A DNA stretch of 64,000 nucleotides, from assembly GCF_004681185.1 (NCBI RefSeq), contig NZ_SRIF01000012.1, positions 1 to 64,000 on the forward strand, written 5' to 3'. Shown in pieces: positions 36,677 to 45,336 of the stretch. The position numbers were made by a program, and so were the translations under genes. The stretch comes from Haloarcula amylovorans. GTDB taxonomy: Archaea; Halobacteriota; Halobacteria; Halobacteriales; Haloarculaceae. The notes under the pieces were generated by a model. The model was not told the origin of the DNA. It did no database searches and saw nothing but the letters and a program-made list of their open reading frames with translations. How positions within the stretch are numbered: the first letter of the stretch is position 1; each line of letters starts with the position of its first letter.

Positions 36677-36751
36677 TGCTCCGTCGAGGATTTGAACCTC
36701 GGTCCTCGACGTGAGATGCCGAGATGGTTGGCCGAGCTACACCAACGGAGC
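36677..36751 (-). tRNA. tRNA-Glu (anticodon CTC)
   Basis: The minus strand folds as a tRNA. The 7-base-pair acceptor stem is GCTCCGT/ACGGAGC, the anticodon stem is TCGGC/GTCGA with the 7-base loop ATCTCAC giving anticodon CTC, and the T arm is CGAGG-TTCAAAT-CCTCG with an A discriminator. No CCA is encoded. The body resembles known haloarchaeal tRNA-Glu genes. Confidence 0.9.
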
Positions 36752-36849
36752 AGCTTCAACTTGGAGCTTCAGTACTTCAGGTCTGGTCGGTGTCCTATTC
36801 AGTGGGAATCCGCCGTTTCCCCTTATGTTGGGGTCTTTGATAATGTGGT

Positions 36850-37413
36850 ATGGAGCGTCGACAGGTTCTCAAGACAGCCGGAATTCTCGCAACAGGTGGC
36901 GTAACTGGTCTCGCTGGATGCAGTAGTTCGGGGAACGGAGACGGTGGCGGTGAGCCGACCACGACTGAAACGCAGGAGACAGCTGGTGGGTCTGGAGACT
37001 CGAATACTGTTATGATGGTCACTGACGGGAGCGAGTATTATTTCGATCCCATTGGTCTGTTCATCGAATCCGGGGAAACTGTGACATTCGAAATCCAGAG
37101 CGGCAGTCACTCGGCAACCGCCTACAAAGAGGGAACGAGCTCAGCATCAGTTACCCGGATTCCCGAAAGCGCAGAAACGTTCAATAGCGAAACGCTGAGT
37201 GAACAGGGCGCAACGTTCGAGCACACGTTCGAGACCACGGGGACGTACGATTACTTCTGTATCCCGCACAAGACTCTGGGGATGGTCGGTCGGATCGTCG
37301 TTGGCGAACCCGGCGGTCCCGCGGAGGGGAGTATGCCGCCGGACGGAGACGTCCCCGAAAGCCAGACCATCGTTGATCAAGGCAGCGTCTCGTACAGCTC
37401 GTTCTCCGGGTAG
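36850..37413 (+). CDS. Halocyanin-like cupredoxin lipoprotein
   Basis: The 187-residue protein has a Tat signal and lipobox (ERRQVLKTAG, then LAGC with Cys24), a Gly/Thr/Glu linker, and a cupredoxin domain. The type 1 copper ligands are complete: His in GSHSATAY, and Cys, His and Met in YFCIPHKTLGMVG. It should carry electrons or bind copper at the outer face of the membrane. It is followed by a DUF7260-like gene. Confidence 0.9.
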   Translation: MERRQVLKTAGILATGGVTGLAGCSSSGNGDGGGEPTTTETQETAGGSGDSNTVMMVTDGSEYYFDPIGLFIESGETVTFEIQSGSHSATAYKEGTSSASVTRIPESAETFNSETLSEQGATFEHTFETTGTYDYFCIPHKTLGMVGRIVVGEPGGPAEGSMPPDGDVPESQTIVDQGSVSYSSFSG

Positions 37414-37516
37414 GCGGCCGCGTATACTGCGAGCTGTGCGCTCCGGAATCGCTTGTACACCATATGGCCGACATTGACTGTGCTTCGGACCGACAGTATG
37501 GAGACATACGCTGTCG

Positions 37517-38269
37517 ATGACACTCGCACAAGGCCCGTGGCCGACATACACGGATGCTGCCCTCGATAGTGTTCTACGAGAACGACGTGAGGTTGAGCGC
37601 GAATGTCAAGCCTTCCAACGGTTTCGCCAGCGTATCCAGACCGTCGACACACAGACTCCTCGGTTCGAACGGTCCGTTGTTGGAGTGGATCAGAACCTTA
37701 CATCCGAAGAGAAGTCGGTCCGTAATACCATCGAGCCGTGGTATCATGATACTGTGATGGCGGTCGACCACTACGGCGACGTGTACGGTGATTCGTTCGA
37801 GGCGAGCCTCAGTGCCGAATTCGGGGCCGATGTGTTGCTCCTGATCTCAGAAGCGACTACGTTCTCACCGCTCATCAAACAACGGCTCCTCGAGGCCGCA
37901 CAGCAGTGTATTGACAACCGCCGAGTCTTTCTGGAGAGCCTCCAGGATGAATTCACTACCCTCAAAGACGTGCAATCTACAGTTCAAGAGATTCGAGAGG
38001 CGATAGCAGAACTTGATTCTACGAAATTACAGGGGAACTCAGATATTGAACTAACCGACCGATACGAGACGCTTCATACGTTGAATGATGAATGTAAGAG
38101 TTGGATCCAGCAACGGCAGGAGGAAATCCACGCTCATCGAATCGATCGGTCGGCAGACGTGGATGCCTACACTGACCTCTGTTCATATCTCTATGAGGGT
38201 CTGGAGGTTGATTATCCGGTATTGGCGACGTTTGTCGATATCTTGGAGATCATCTCCCAATATGAGTAG
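37517..38269 (+). CDS. DUF7260-like coiled-coil protein
   Basis: The 250-residue, mostly helical, acidic protein begins with a helical RERREVERECQAFQRFRQRI segment. The middle has EPWYHDTVMAVDHY and a long coiled-coil stretch. It looks like the haloarchaeal DUF7260 group of unknown function; the family name is from memory. It has no signal peptide or membrane helix. Confidence 0.65.
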   Translation: MTLAQGPWPTYTDAALDSVLRERREVERECQAFQRFRQRIQTVDTQTPRFERSVVGVDQNLTSEEKSVRNTIEPWYHDTVMAVDHYGDVYGDSFEASLSAEFGADVLLLISEATTFSPLIKQRLLEAAQQCIDNRRVFLESLQDEFTTLKDVQSTVQEIREAIAELDSTKLQGNSDIELTDRYETLHTLNDECKSWIQQRQEEIHAHRIDRSADVDAYTDLCSYLYEGLEVDYPVLATFVDILEIISQYE

Positions 38270-38378
38270 TCCTCTCTTTTACCTCCTACTCTGTCTTGAC
38301 GTCGTCCTATGGCTGAACAGTAGTTGCTGATTTGGCTGCGATTAGTGCTGGCAAACTCAGCGATGGAATCGAGGAACT

Positions 38379-38397
38379 CCGTGCACCGGGTGCACGG
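38379..38397. repeat. Perfect 19-base palindrome
   Basis: CCGTGCACC and GGTGCACGG face each other around one G, in the 283-base gap between 38269 and 38553. It could be an operator for the small membrane gene downstream or a terminator hairpin. No runs of T follow it. The rest of the gap holds no convincing gene. Confidence 0.5.
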
Positions 38398-38552
38398 CTT
38401 TCAGAATCGGCGTGAGTGGGCGTCGAACATGTTAGATAATCGACTCCGGCAATGACTGTGAAAGGGTGGGCTTCCGCTCGCACCGTGTCAATACCGGCTT
38501 CCAGCAAATCTACTTTGTTAACGGTTTTGTCTATCCGGTCACAACTGTACAT

Positions 38553-38738
38553 ATGGAATTCGACTTTGTGCGCTCGGTGGCCCCCCTTGTCGTAATTGTC
38601 GCCGTCGCGGCGATTGCGCTCACGACCGTGATGACCTCCTCGACGGTCTTTATGATGGTTCTGCCCTCGATGATTATCTTCTCGGTCATCGCGTTCTTCC
38701 TGGGAATGAAACATGGCGAGTTCCGCGCCAGTGCATAA
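38553..38738 (+). CDS. Small membrane protein with KHGEFRA end (DUF7333-like)
   Basis: The 61-residue protein starts MEFDFVRSVAP, has two hydrophobic helices, and ends MKHGEFRASA. It pairs with the protein at 51269-51457, which has the same MEFD start, a TVMMV core and a KHGEYRA end. It resembles haloarchaeal DUF7333; the name is from memory. I chose ATG 38553 by that alignment. Confidence 0.7.
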   Translation: MEFDFVRSVAPLVVIVAVAAIALTTVMTSSTVFMMVLPSMIIFSVIAFFLGMKHGEFRASA

Positions 38739-38942
38739 TAGGCCGACCCAGTAGCCGGAATCCGCTGTGTTGCGGTCCATGCTAGCCCCCAGCTGTGTTG
38801 ATTCAGATTATTTCGATGACCGGTTCGCAGTCCTAGCGACGGCTGTTTTAGCGGGGTGATGTCGAACCAACAGGAGTCCACCTGGGTTGGGTAACCCCTA
38901 TCGTTCAGTTAGATCCTGTCCTGGTCGTGGTGTAGAGGGTCT

Positions 38943-40097
38943 CTACGTGGAGTAGCCAGCGTACTCCATAAGTTGGTTGAAAATGTCAGTATCCATGACG
39001 GACCGATAGACCACGCCGGTGAGCATCCCGCCGGGATAGAACGTGCCGTTCATCACGTGGTTGACCTTGTGGCAGTGCATCAGGTAGATGCCGGGGTCTG
39101 CATCGGCAGTAAATTCGATCGTGTGTCGTTCAGCGGGGGCGACGTTCGTGACGTCCATGTCGTGGCGGGCAGCCTCTGGAATCGTCCCGCCGTCCTTTTC
39201 GACACGCTGGAAGCGGTGGTTATGGATATGCATCGGGTGCGACATGTATCCACCGTTGACGAGGTGGATGCGAACTGAGTCGCCCTCGTCGACGATGATC
39301 GGTGAGCCTTCTTCGGGGTGCAGCGTTCGGGGTGCGCTCTTCCCGTTGACGGTGAACACGTCCGGATTGCGACTGGCCGAATTGTATGTGAAGTCCGCCT
39401 CACCGGCCCACTTCCGCGGAACCCGCGAATCCCAGTCCTTGATCGTCATGAAGTATTCGCGGTCCGCCGGTTCGTAGCCTTCGGGATCAACTCGGTAGAT
39501 CCCGTACATGCCCATGTCGATATGCCGGTGGGTCTGGAAGTGGCAATGGTAGAAATGCGTTCCAGGGACGTTAGCGGGAATCTCGTAGGTGTGTGTCTCC
39601 CCTGGCGGGACCTGAATCCCGGTCGTCGTCGGGACGCCGTCGTTCTCCCACGTCTTGCGAATTCCGTGGAAGTGAATCGTGTGGGGACGTCGGCCATCGG
39701 TGTTGTCGAGTGTCACCTCCATCGCGTTACCCTCGGTCGTTCTGAGAATTGGGCCTGGGACGCTGGGGTCGTTGTCGTCGGCCTGGAACGCCCAGACGCG
39801 TGGGAATTCGACGGGCCCACCCATTGTATCGAGCGGGTGGACGGCGTGGCGGGCCTGTTGAGTCCGCATCGTCACTCCACCACCCTGCTCGTCGACGTTG
39901 ACGACTGTTGGAGGGCTGGTGTAGGGGAGATTAGGCGAGTCAGTTTGTGTCTGCGTGGCCGTATCGCTCGTTGCTGCTGGCTCGTTAGCTCCGCCCGCCG
40001 AACAGCCTGCTAACGAAGCGATACCCGTCGCGCCAGTTGCCGCGAGAAACTCACGCCGGGACAGTCCGGTTCCGGGTGCGCCGAAACGTGTGGTCAT
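38943..40097 (-). CDS. Two-domain multicopper oxidase, Tat lipoprotein
   Basis: The 384-residue protein has a Tat motif at residues 13-17 (SRREF) and a lipobox ending at Cys32. Copper motifs occur in both cupredoxin domains: HFHG and HFYHCHFQTHRHIDMGM in the first, HPMHIHNHRF and YLMHCHKVNHVMNG in the second. This is the two-domain laccase/nitrite-reductase-like layout, probably oxidising copper or another reductant outside the membrane. A TATA-like AT-rich box lies about 110 bases upstream. Confidence 0.9.
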   Translation of the reverse strand: MTTRFGAPGTGLSRREFLAATGATGIASLAGCSAGGANEPAATSDTATQTQTDSPNLPYTSPPTVVNVDEQGGGVTMRTQQARHAVHPLDTMGGPVEFPRVWAFQADDNDPSVPGPILRTTEGNAMEVTLDNTDGRRPHTIHFHGIRKTWENDGVPTTTGIQVPPGETHTYEIPANVPGTHFYHCHFQTHRHIDMGMYGIYRVDPEGYEPADREYFMTIKDWDSRVPRKWAGEADFTYNSASRNPDVFTVNGKSAPRTLHPEEGSPIIVDEGDSVRIHLVNGGYMSHPMHIHNHRFQRVEKDGGTIPEAARHDMDVTNVAPAERHTIEFTADADPGIYLMHCHKVNHVMNGTFYPGGMLTGVVYRSVMDTDIFNQLMEYAGYST

Positions 40098-40265
40098 GAT
40101 ACACTCGGCATTTTGGTTGGCCTAAACATAGGGCGACTGCGGTGTCCCAATTCACGGGACAGTGCGTGGATATGTTCGGCAAAAGGCGAATGGAGATGGC
40201 GGCTTTTTATTTATACTTGTTCGCCGTTAGGAGTCTGAAATTGAGACGACAAAGTGGTCAGATTT

Positions 40266-40991
40266 TTAGAGTCCGCCCGTCGCCGTCAGATAGGCCCCTG
40301 CAAACTGCACCGCGTTATACGTCCCGTGAATCACAGCCGGCACTGTGAGGTTGTCCGTATACTCGTACGCTGCTCCCAGTACTAAGGCCAGGACGAATGC
40401 GATACCGATGTACACCAGTTTGCCTTCCCCTGACAACGAGAAGAGATGGATCGATGCGAACAGAGCGCTTGCGAGGATGATTGCACGAGCCGGATGGAGA
40501 CTTTCACGGAGGGTGCCCTGTACGAGGCCCCGGAACAACAGCTCTTCTCCCGGGCCGACTAACAGGAATTGAAGGGGGATCAGAAGAAGGAATACACTCG
40601 GATTTTGTCGCCCGACCTCGACGATCTGATTCTGAGCCGAGTTCAGACCGAGGGCTGTGATTACTGAGGACGCCACAAAGAGCAACCCCAGGATCGCTAT
40701 ACTCCCGCCAACAATCACTGCTCCATCACGCTTGTCAGGTGAACGAACTGGAACGAATCCCAATCCGAGATCACGGCCTTTGAGATAAAGGATGGCGATG
40801 CCCCCAAACGTCACTCCTTGGAGGAAGAACGTGCTCACAACCAGTCTGAGGGCTGGGCGCGACGCGAGGTCGACTCCGAACAACCCGACTACCGTCGCGA
40901 CGGCAAGGATTACGATAGCCCCCGCGACGTATGATCCATACGTGAGACCAATCGCCGAGGCGACAGACCGGAAACGAGATATCGACGACAT
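40266..40991 (-). CDS. CPBP-family intramembrane metalloprotease
   Basis: The 241-residue membrane protein has the three CPBP/Abi motifs: GEELLFRGLVQG (EExxxR), ASIHLF with a ligand His, and IHGTYNAVQF with a final His and Asn. It has about seven hydrophobic helices. These proteases cleave within membranes; some process peptides or CaaX proteins. Substrate unknown. Confidence 0.85.
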   Translation of the reverse strand: MSSISRFRSVASAIGLTYGSYVAGAIVILAVATVVGLFGVDLASRPALRLVVSTFFLQGVTFGGIAILYLKGRDLGLGFVPVRSPDKRDGAVIVGGSIAILGLLFVASSVITALGLNSAQNQIVEVGRQNPSVFLLLIPLQFLLVGPGEELLFRGLVQGTLRESLHPARAIILASALFASIHLFSLSGEGKLVYIGIAFVLALVLGAAYEYTDNLTVPAVIHGTYNAVQFAGAYLTATGGL

Positions 40992-41089
40992 TAATCAGAT
41001 GTGAGCGTAGGGCTCCACCCTACAAGCTGGCTTCGATAGGTCGATTCCGGCGCTATTCATTCCAAGACATCCCGCGGTAGTGATTTTGT

Positions 41090-41533
41090 TCATAGCTGAC
41101 GTTCAGGTTCGACGAGGTTGGATCCAGCGAGGACTGTAATTATCACGAGCACGAACGCGATGAGTGAGAGATTCGGAATTGTAAGTCCGAGCACCGGAGC
41201 CTGCCACTGGACAACTGCACAGGGGCCAGCAAAGGTGCATGAGGCCGTCGTTGCTTGGAGTACGGAGTGATATCCCGCGATTGAAGCTCCCACCACGGAT
41301 AGTGGCACGACTGTTCGCCAGATTGTGTTGTGGCTCTCGAGGGCGGCAACGCCGAGAACGACGACAAGCGGATACATGAGGATACGTTGGTACCAGCAGA
41401 GGGTACACGGAACGAGACCGAGGCCGAGACTGAACCAGAGGCTTCCCAGGGTTGCAATCGCCGCGACGCCTGCCCCGCCTGCAAGCCAGAATCGTCCGTC
41501 GGACATCCATGACTCAGTTTGATCCAGCTGCAT
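41090..41533 (-). CDS. dsbB: Disulfide bond formation protein DsbB
   Basis: The 147-residue membrane protein has four helices and the two DsbB cysteine pairs: PCTLCWYQRILMYP (CxxC facing the quinone) and CTFAGPC in the second loop. It re-oxidises DsbA using quinones. It overlaps the end of the DsbA gene by 20 bases if ATG 41533 is used; ATG 41506 is an alternative. The pair could oxidise cupredoxin and oxidase cysteines outside the cell. Confidence 0.92.
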   Translation of the reverse strand: MQLDQTESWMSDGRFWLAGGAGVAAIATLGSLWFSLGLGLVPCTLCWYQRILMYPLVVVLGVAALESHNTIWRTVVPLSVVGASIAGYHSVLQATTASCTFAGPCAVVQWQAPVLGLTIPNLSLIAFVLVIITVLAGSNLVEPERQL

Positions 41534-42500
41534 CTTCGATCAGCTGTCTTACTCGCTCTTCGTTTCCGAGTGGATTGACCGTCATGCCATCGATGAGGAG
41601 CGTGGGTGTGGCATCGACACCGACATCGCTCGCAGCCCTGTCAGTCGCCCGCAGCGCGTCGTCATACTGATTTTCTTGGATGGCCGTGCGGACCGACGCT
41701 GTCTCGGAGACGCCTGCGGCCTGAGCAAACTCGACCAATCTCTCGGCGGTCGCCCACTGGTCGCTCTCGGGTGGTTGATTCCCGAACACGTATTCGTGAA
41801 ACGCCCAGTATGAGGCTGGGTCGGTGTTCCAGACGGCTAATCCGGCCTGACCGGCTGCCGGTGCATCGGGGCCCAAAAATGGGTCGCCACCGATATATGC
41901 CAGATTGCGGAACTCGAGCGCAATTGTTCCTGGTTCCACGTAGTCCGTCACGAGTTGTGAAAGCATCTCCGTACTGAACTGGGCGCAGTACGGACACTTC
42001 CAGCTCCCGAAGTATGTGACCATGACATCGGCATCAGCAGACCCCATCGTCGCATAGCGGAAGTCTCCAGGCGAGTCGGGAATCGGGGCAGTGGTAACGG
42101 CACCCGTATCACCTCCAGCAGTCGCGCCGTCATCCGGCTCAGTGCTCGTATTGTTAGAGAGAGCGGTGGCGCCGATCACGAGACCGGCAGTGGCGGCACC
42201 ACCACCGCCGAGGAGAAGCTGTCGGCGGGTTAGTCCTCCGACAGCAGCTCCAACACCTCCCTCGGAGAGCCGCTCTGAGAACGTGAGTGAATCAACGGCT
42301 GTCTCAGCCCGTTTGTAATCCACACCTGAGAGGTCGTCGGGGTGCGCGACGAGCCAGTGTCTGTAGAGCTGCTCGTCAGTCTCGTCACCGAGTTGTTCGC
42401 CACAATAATGGCAGGCGCTGTGAACGTTCCATGTGTGGTCACGCGCTGCTCCAGCTGTTTCGAATTGATCTGTACAGATCGGGCAGGTATGGGCAGTCAT
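41514..42500 (-). CDS. DsbA-like thioredoxin protein with N-terminal zinc fingers
   Basis: The 328-residue protein begins with two C2H2-like fingers (Cys6/Cys9/His22/His27 and Cys30/Cys33/His48/His53). Then comes a Tat-like signal, TRRQLLLGGGGAATAG, at 91-106, followed by a DsbA-type domain with CPYC at 169-172 and the cis-Pro loop VDATPTLLID. So the oxidoreductase half should be outside and the fingers inside. It is upstream of and coupled to dsbB. Confidence 0.88.
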   Translation of the reverse strand: MTAHTCPICTDQFETAGAARDHTWNVHSACHYCGEQLGDETDEQLYRHWLVAHPDDLSGVDYKRAETAVDSLTFSERLSEGGVGAAVGGLTRRQLLLGGGGAATAGLVIGATALSNNTSTEPDDGATAGGDTGAVTTAPIPDSPGDFRYATMGSADADVMVTYFGSWKCPYCAQFSTEMLSQLVTDYVEPGTIALEFRNLAYIGGDPFLGPDAPAAGQAGLAVWNTDPASYWAFHEYVFGNQPPESDQWATAERLVEFAQAAGVSETASVRTAIQENQYDDALRATDRAASDVGVDATPTLLIDGMTVNPLGNEERVRQLIEDAAGSN

Positions 42501-42604
42501 TCGTGATCACTACTCCAAGTGTAGATTTCATAGGCTCCGTGTTCTGCTCTCATAGTGAGCTGAATCGTCGGTATCTGTGGCATTGTGTTATACGCAAGGG
42601 GTCA

Positions 42605-43120
42605 TCAGCGGCGGAGATATGCGACGAGGCAGGTCGTCAGGAGACAGAGGAGAATGAGAATTGCCACGCCCAGATGCGTCGTCACGATGGTCGGTTGGAG
42701 ATCTTCCGTGACGGTCAATCCTCCGAGGATAACCTGTAACGGAAGGAGGACGAGAGCGGCCGTGGCCGACCATTTGACAATCGGGGTATTACGGTGTGTC
42801 ACCCACGCTCCAAGGGTCGTGCCGACGATCAGAACCCCGGCCGTCATCGCCAGTCCACGGTGAGCCCACTCAGCGAAGATTTGGAGTGCAGAGTATGGCG
42901 AGTTAGCAATGATCTCGGGTTGAAGGAAGGGGACCCACGTCCCGTAGCAGGTCGGCCAATCGGGACAGGAAAGTCCAGCACCGATTGCACTGGTGTAGGC
43001 TCCAAGAAGCATCACAATATACGTCACTAGTAGCGTCAAACTGGCGATATGCCTGTACTCGACCGGAATCCTTGAAATCGCGGTTCGTATATCGTGCCTG
43101 CGGAGTCGGGCTTGAGACAT
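42605..43120 (-). CDS. ctaA: Compact heme A synthase (CtaA/COX15 family)
   Basis: The 171-residue protein has four membrane helices. It has the conserved loop SCPDWPTCYG and candidate haem-ligand histidines in EWAHRGLAM and VTTHLGVAI. Bacterial CtaA has eight helices; this is the half-size archaeal form, like the one known from Aeropyrum pernix, which may dimerise. It makes haem A for terminal oxidases. I chose ATG 43120 because the upstream in-frame stretch is non-coding in character. Confidence 0.87.
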   Translation of the reverse strand: MSQARLRRHDIRTAISRIPVEYRHIASLTLLVTYIVMLLGAYTSAIGAGLSCPDWPTCYGTWVPFLQPEIIANSPYSALQIFAEWAHRGLAMTAGVLIVGTTLGAWVTHRNTPIVKWSATAALVLLPLQVILGGLTVTEDLQPTIVTTHLGVAILILLCLLTTCLVAYLRR

Positions 43121-43292
43121 AATATTGGGTAGGGACGTTGACTTGCGGTGTGACGAGTTGATGTCTTGGAGACAAAGTGTTAAGCCGGATTCCCAGCGAG
43201 TGGGACACCGCCTGCTATTCATTGAGGAGCCGTCTCATGATACTGTTAAGAAGACACACGGTTTGTAGGGAAAACCCCTATATGCCAATAGT

Positions 43293-44255
43293 ATGATGGC
43301 TCAAGAACATACCCAGGAACGGTCAATAGATGAACGCGACCGCGAGGTGAAGTCTGCCAACGACAACATCTGTCCCGAGTGTCAGGGTCATATTACACGG
43401 ACTAGCGACAGCGGTGAGGCGACCTGCGAAAGCTGTGGGTTGGTTTTTGAAGATAATCCAATCGACCACGGTCCTGAGTGGCGTGCGTTCACTTCAGAGG
43501 AACGCGATGAAAAGAGTCGGGTCGGGGCTCCGACGACGCAGCTGATGCACGATAAGGGTCTGAGTACGACTATCGGCTGGCAGGACAAGGATGCCTACGG
43601 ACAGGCTGTCTCTGGTCGCAAACGTGCTCAATTACAGCGCCTCCGGACGTGGGACGAGCGGTTCCGTACGAAGGATGCTCACGAGCGGAATCTCAAGCAA
43701 GCGCTCGGGGAGATCAGCCGCATGGCGTCCGCTCTGGGACTTCCTGAATCGGTTCGGGAAACTGCAGGCGTCCTGTACCGGCGTGCTGTGGAGCAGAACC
43801 TGCTCCCCGGTCGCTCGATCGAGGGTATGTCGACGGCGTCGTTGTATGCGGCTGCTCGACAGCACGGAATGCCACGGCCGCTGACGGAGTTCGCCGATGT
43901 CAGCCGTGTCGAGAAAATCCGGATCCAGCGAGCGTACCGATATCTGTCCCGAGAACTTGGGCTGGAGATCGAGCCGGAGGATCCCATGCAATATATTCCA
44001 CAATTCGCGTCATCGCTCGACGTGAGCGACGAAGCAGAACGGCGCTCTCGAGAACTGCTTGAGGTAGCTACAGATAATGCCGTCCACAGTGGAAAGAGTC
44101 CAGCCGGGTTGGCGGCTGCCGCTCTGTATGCTGCGACCCACCTCACGAACGAACAGCTCACACAGGAGACGGTGAGTGAGGTCGCCCACGTCAGTCGAGT
44201 CACGATCCGAAATCGATACCAAGAGCTTCTCGAGGTGTACGCGCAGTATGACTGA
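43293..44255 (+). CDS. tfb: Transcription initiation factor TFB
   Basis: The 320-residue protein has the N-terminal zinc ribbon with Cys27/Cys30 and Cys45/Cys48, a B-reader/linker region (GPEWRAFTSEERDEKSR), and two cyclin-like repeats. It recruits RNA polymerase with TBP at BRE/TATA promoters. Haloarchaea carry several TFBs with different gene sets; one encoded here may serve local genes, which is inference. Confidence 0.95.
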   Translation: MMAQEHTQERSIDERDREVKSANDNICPECQGHITRTSDSGEATCESCGLVFEDNPIDHGPEWRAFTSEERDEKSRVGAPTTQLMHDKGLSTTIGWQDKDAYGQAVSGRKRAQLQRLRTWDERFRTKDAHERNLKQALGEISRMASALGLPESVRETAGVLYRRAVEQNLLPGRSIEGMSTASLYAAARQHGMPRPLTEFADVSRVEKIRIQRAYRYLSRELGLEIEPEDPMQYIPQFASSLDVSDEAERRSRELLEVATDNAVHSGKSPAGLAAAALYAATHLTNEQLTQETVSEVAHVSRVTIRNRYQELLEVYAQYD

Positions 44256-44315
44256 CCGGATAGCCCCTGCCGGGCGAAATCCAGCTACTGAGTGGGTCAT
44301 GATACGATATTTACC

Positions 44316-44543
44316 ATGAGCGAGTTCTCAATACAGACCGAGGTCGAGATATTGGAGCTGCTCGTTGATGAGTCACCGTGCCATGTGATGGAGATCACTA
44401 ACGCCGTCGATGGACACCCGATCACCATTGACCAAACGTGTGCTCACCTCCATAGTGAGGGCTGTATTGTTCCACTGGGGAGGGGTCTCTACGAGATCAC
44501 AGACGCAGGCGAACAACGACTCGAAATTCAGCACGATTCATAA
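44316..44543 (+). CDS. Small winged-helix protein
   Basis: The 75-residue protein has QTEVEILELLVDESPCHVME followed by a second helix and a wing (CIVPLGRGLYEITDAGEQRL). It looks like a lone winged-helix DNA-binding domain. I chose ATG 44316 because the domain begins at once. It lies between tfb and the next regulator. Confidence 0.65.
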   Translation: MSEFSIQTEVEILELLVDESPCHVMEITNAVDGHPITIDQTCAHLHSEGCIVPLGRGLYEITDAGEQRLEIQHDS

Positions 44544-44683
44544 TTGTGTCACCATGTCTCCCCTCTTTCGATGGATCGACCGTCATGACTCTGGAACCAC
44601 GATCCCGACTGAGTTCGTGGGACCAATGGGATGCCTCTCCAGCAATCGGACACCATATCCCGAGGACCACGTATTATCGAATA

Positions 44684-45061
44684 ATGGGAGATGATTCAGT
44701 GTCGTCCGAGGACACTCCGGAGGTACAGGATGTCCTTGATGCGCTGGATGATCCCGCGTGTCGGGCTATTCTCCAGGAAACTATCGAACCAATGACTGCG
44801 AACGAACTCCTCGACGCATGTGACATCCCCAAGTCGACGCTGTATCGAAAATTAGAACTCCTCAGTTCCGCTTCCCTCGTTCGAGAACAGGAGACGATCA
44901 ACCCCGGAGGTGGACGGGTTACCTACTACGAGCGGTCGTTCGAGGACGTCACGATCTCTATGGACGACACAGGTACGTTTTCGGTGAGCGTCGATCGGCC
45001 GCCGAAATCTACAGACGAACGGCTTGCAGATATCTGGTCGATGATGGGGGACGAAGTATGA
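44684..45061 (+). CDS. Winged-helix regulator paired with membrane protein
   Basis: The 125-residue ArsR-like protein has VLDALDDPACRAILQETIE, the recognition region CDIPKSTLYRKLELLSSA, and a basic wing. Its stop overlaps the next start as ATGA at 45058. With the membrane protein after it, it repeats the layout of 13666-14295. Confidence 0.78.
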   Translation: MGDDSVSSEDTPEVQDVLDALDDPACRAILQETIEPMTANELLDACDIPKSTLYRKLELLSSASLVREQETINPGGGRVTYYERSFEDVTISMDDTGTFSVSVDRPPKSTDERLADIWSMMGDEV

Positions 45062-45336
45062 ACGGCGTCATCACGGCGATTGCAGTCGTCAAGTTCGTAA
45101 TCCTGCTTCTCGGTGGCGGGATTACCTATATTGCATTTAAAGCCTATCGACGTACGGGTGCGGATTCGCTACGTGTCCTTGGTGTCGGGTTCGGTATCAT
45201 CACACTCGGGGCAATTCTAACTGGCGTGGCCAACCAGTTCTTTTCTGTCGGATTGGCCCTCGGCGTGCTCATCAACAGCCTGTTCGTCGCCCTTGGCCTC
45301 GCGGTCATCATGTACTCGCTGTATATCCAGAAATGA
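45058..45336 (+). CDS. Small three-helix membrane protein (DUF7521-like)
   Basis: The 92-residue protein has three hydrophobic helices with TYIAFKAYRRTG after the first, and ends IMYSLYIQK. It resembles 14020-14295 in layout. Both its start and its stop overlap neighbours as ATGA, placing it between a winged-helix regulator and an arylsulfotransferase-like gene in one tight operon. Confidence 0.72.
   Translation: MNGVITAIAVVKFVILLLGGGITYIAFKAYRRTGADSLRVLGVGFGIITLGAILTGVANQFFSVGLALGVLINSLFVALGLAVIMYSLYIQK

Noticed and set aside
38307..38780. 157-codon minus-strand frame
   Set aside because: It overlaps the better-supported small membrane gene at 38553 on the other strand and shows His/Arg/Asp-rich shadow composition.
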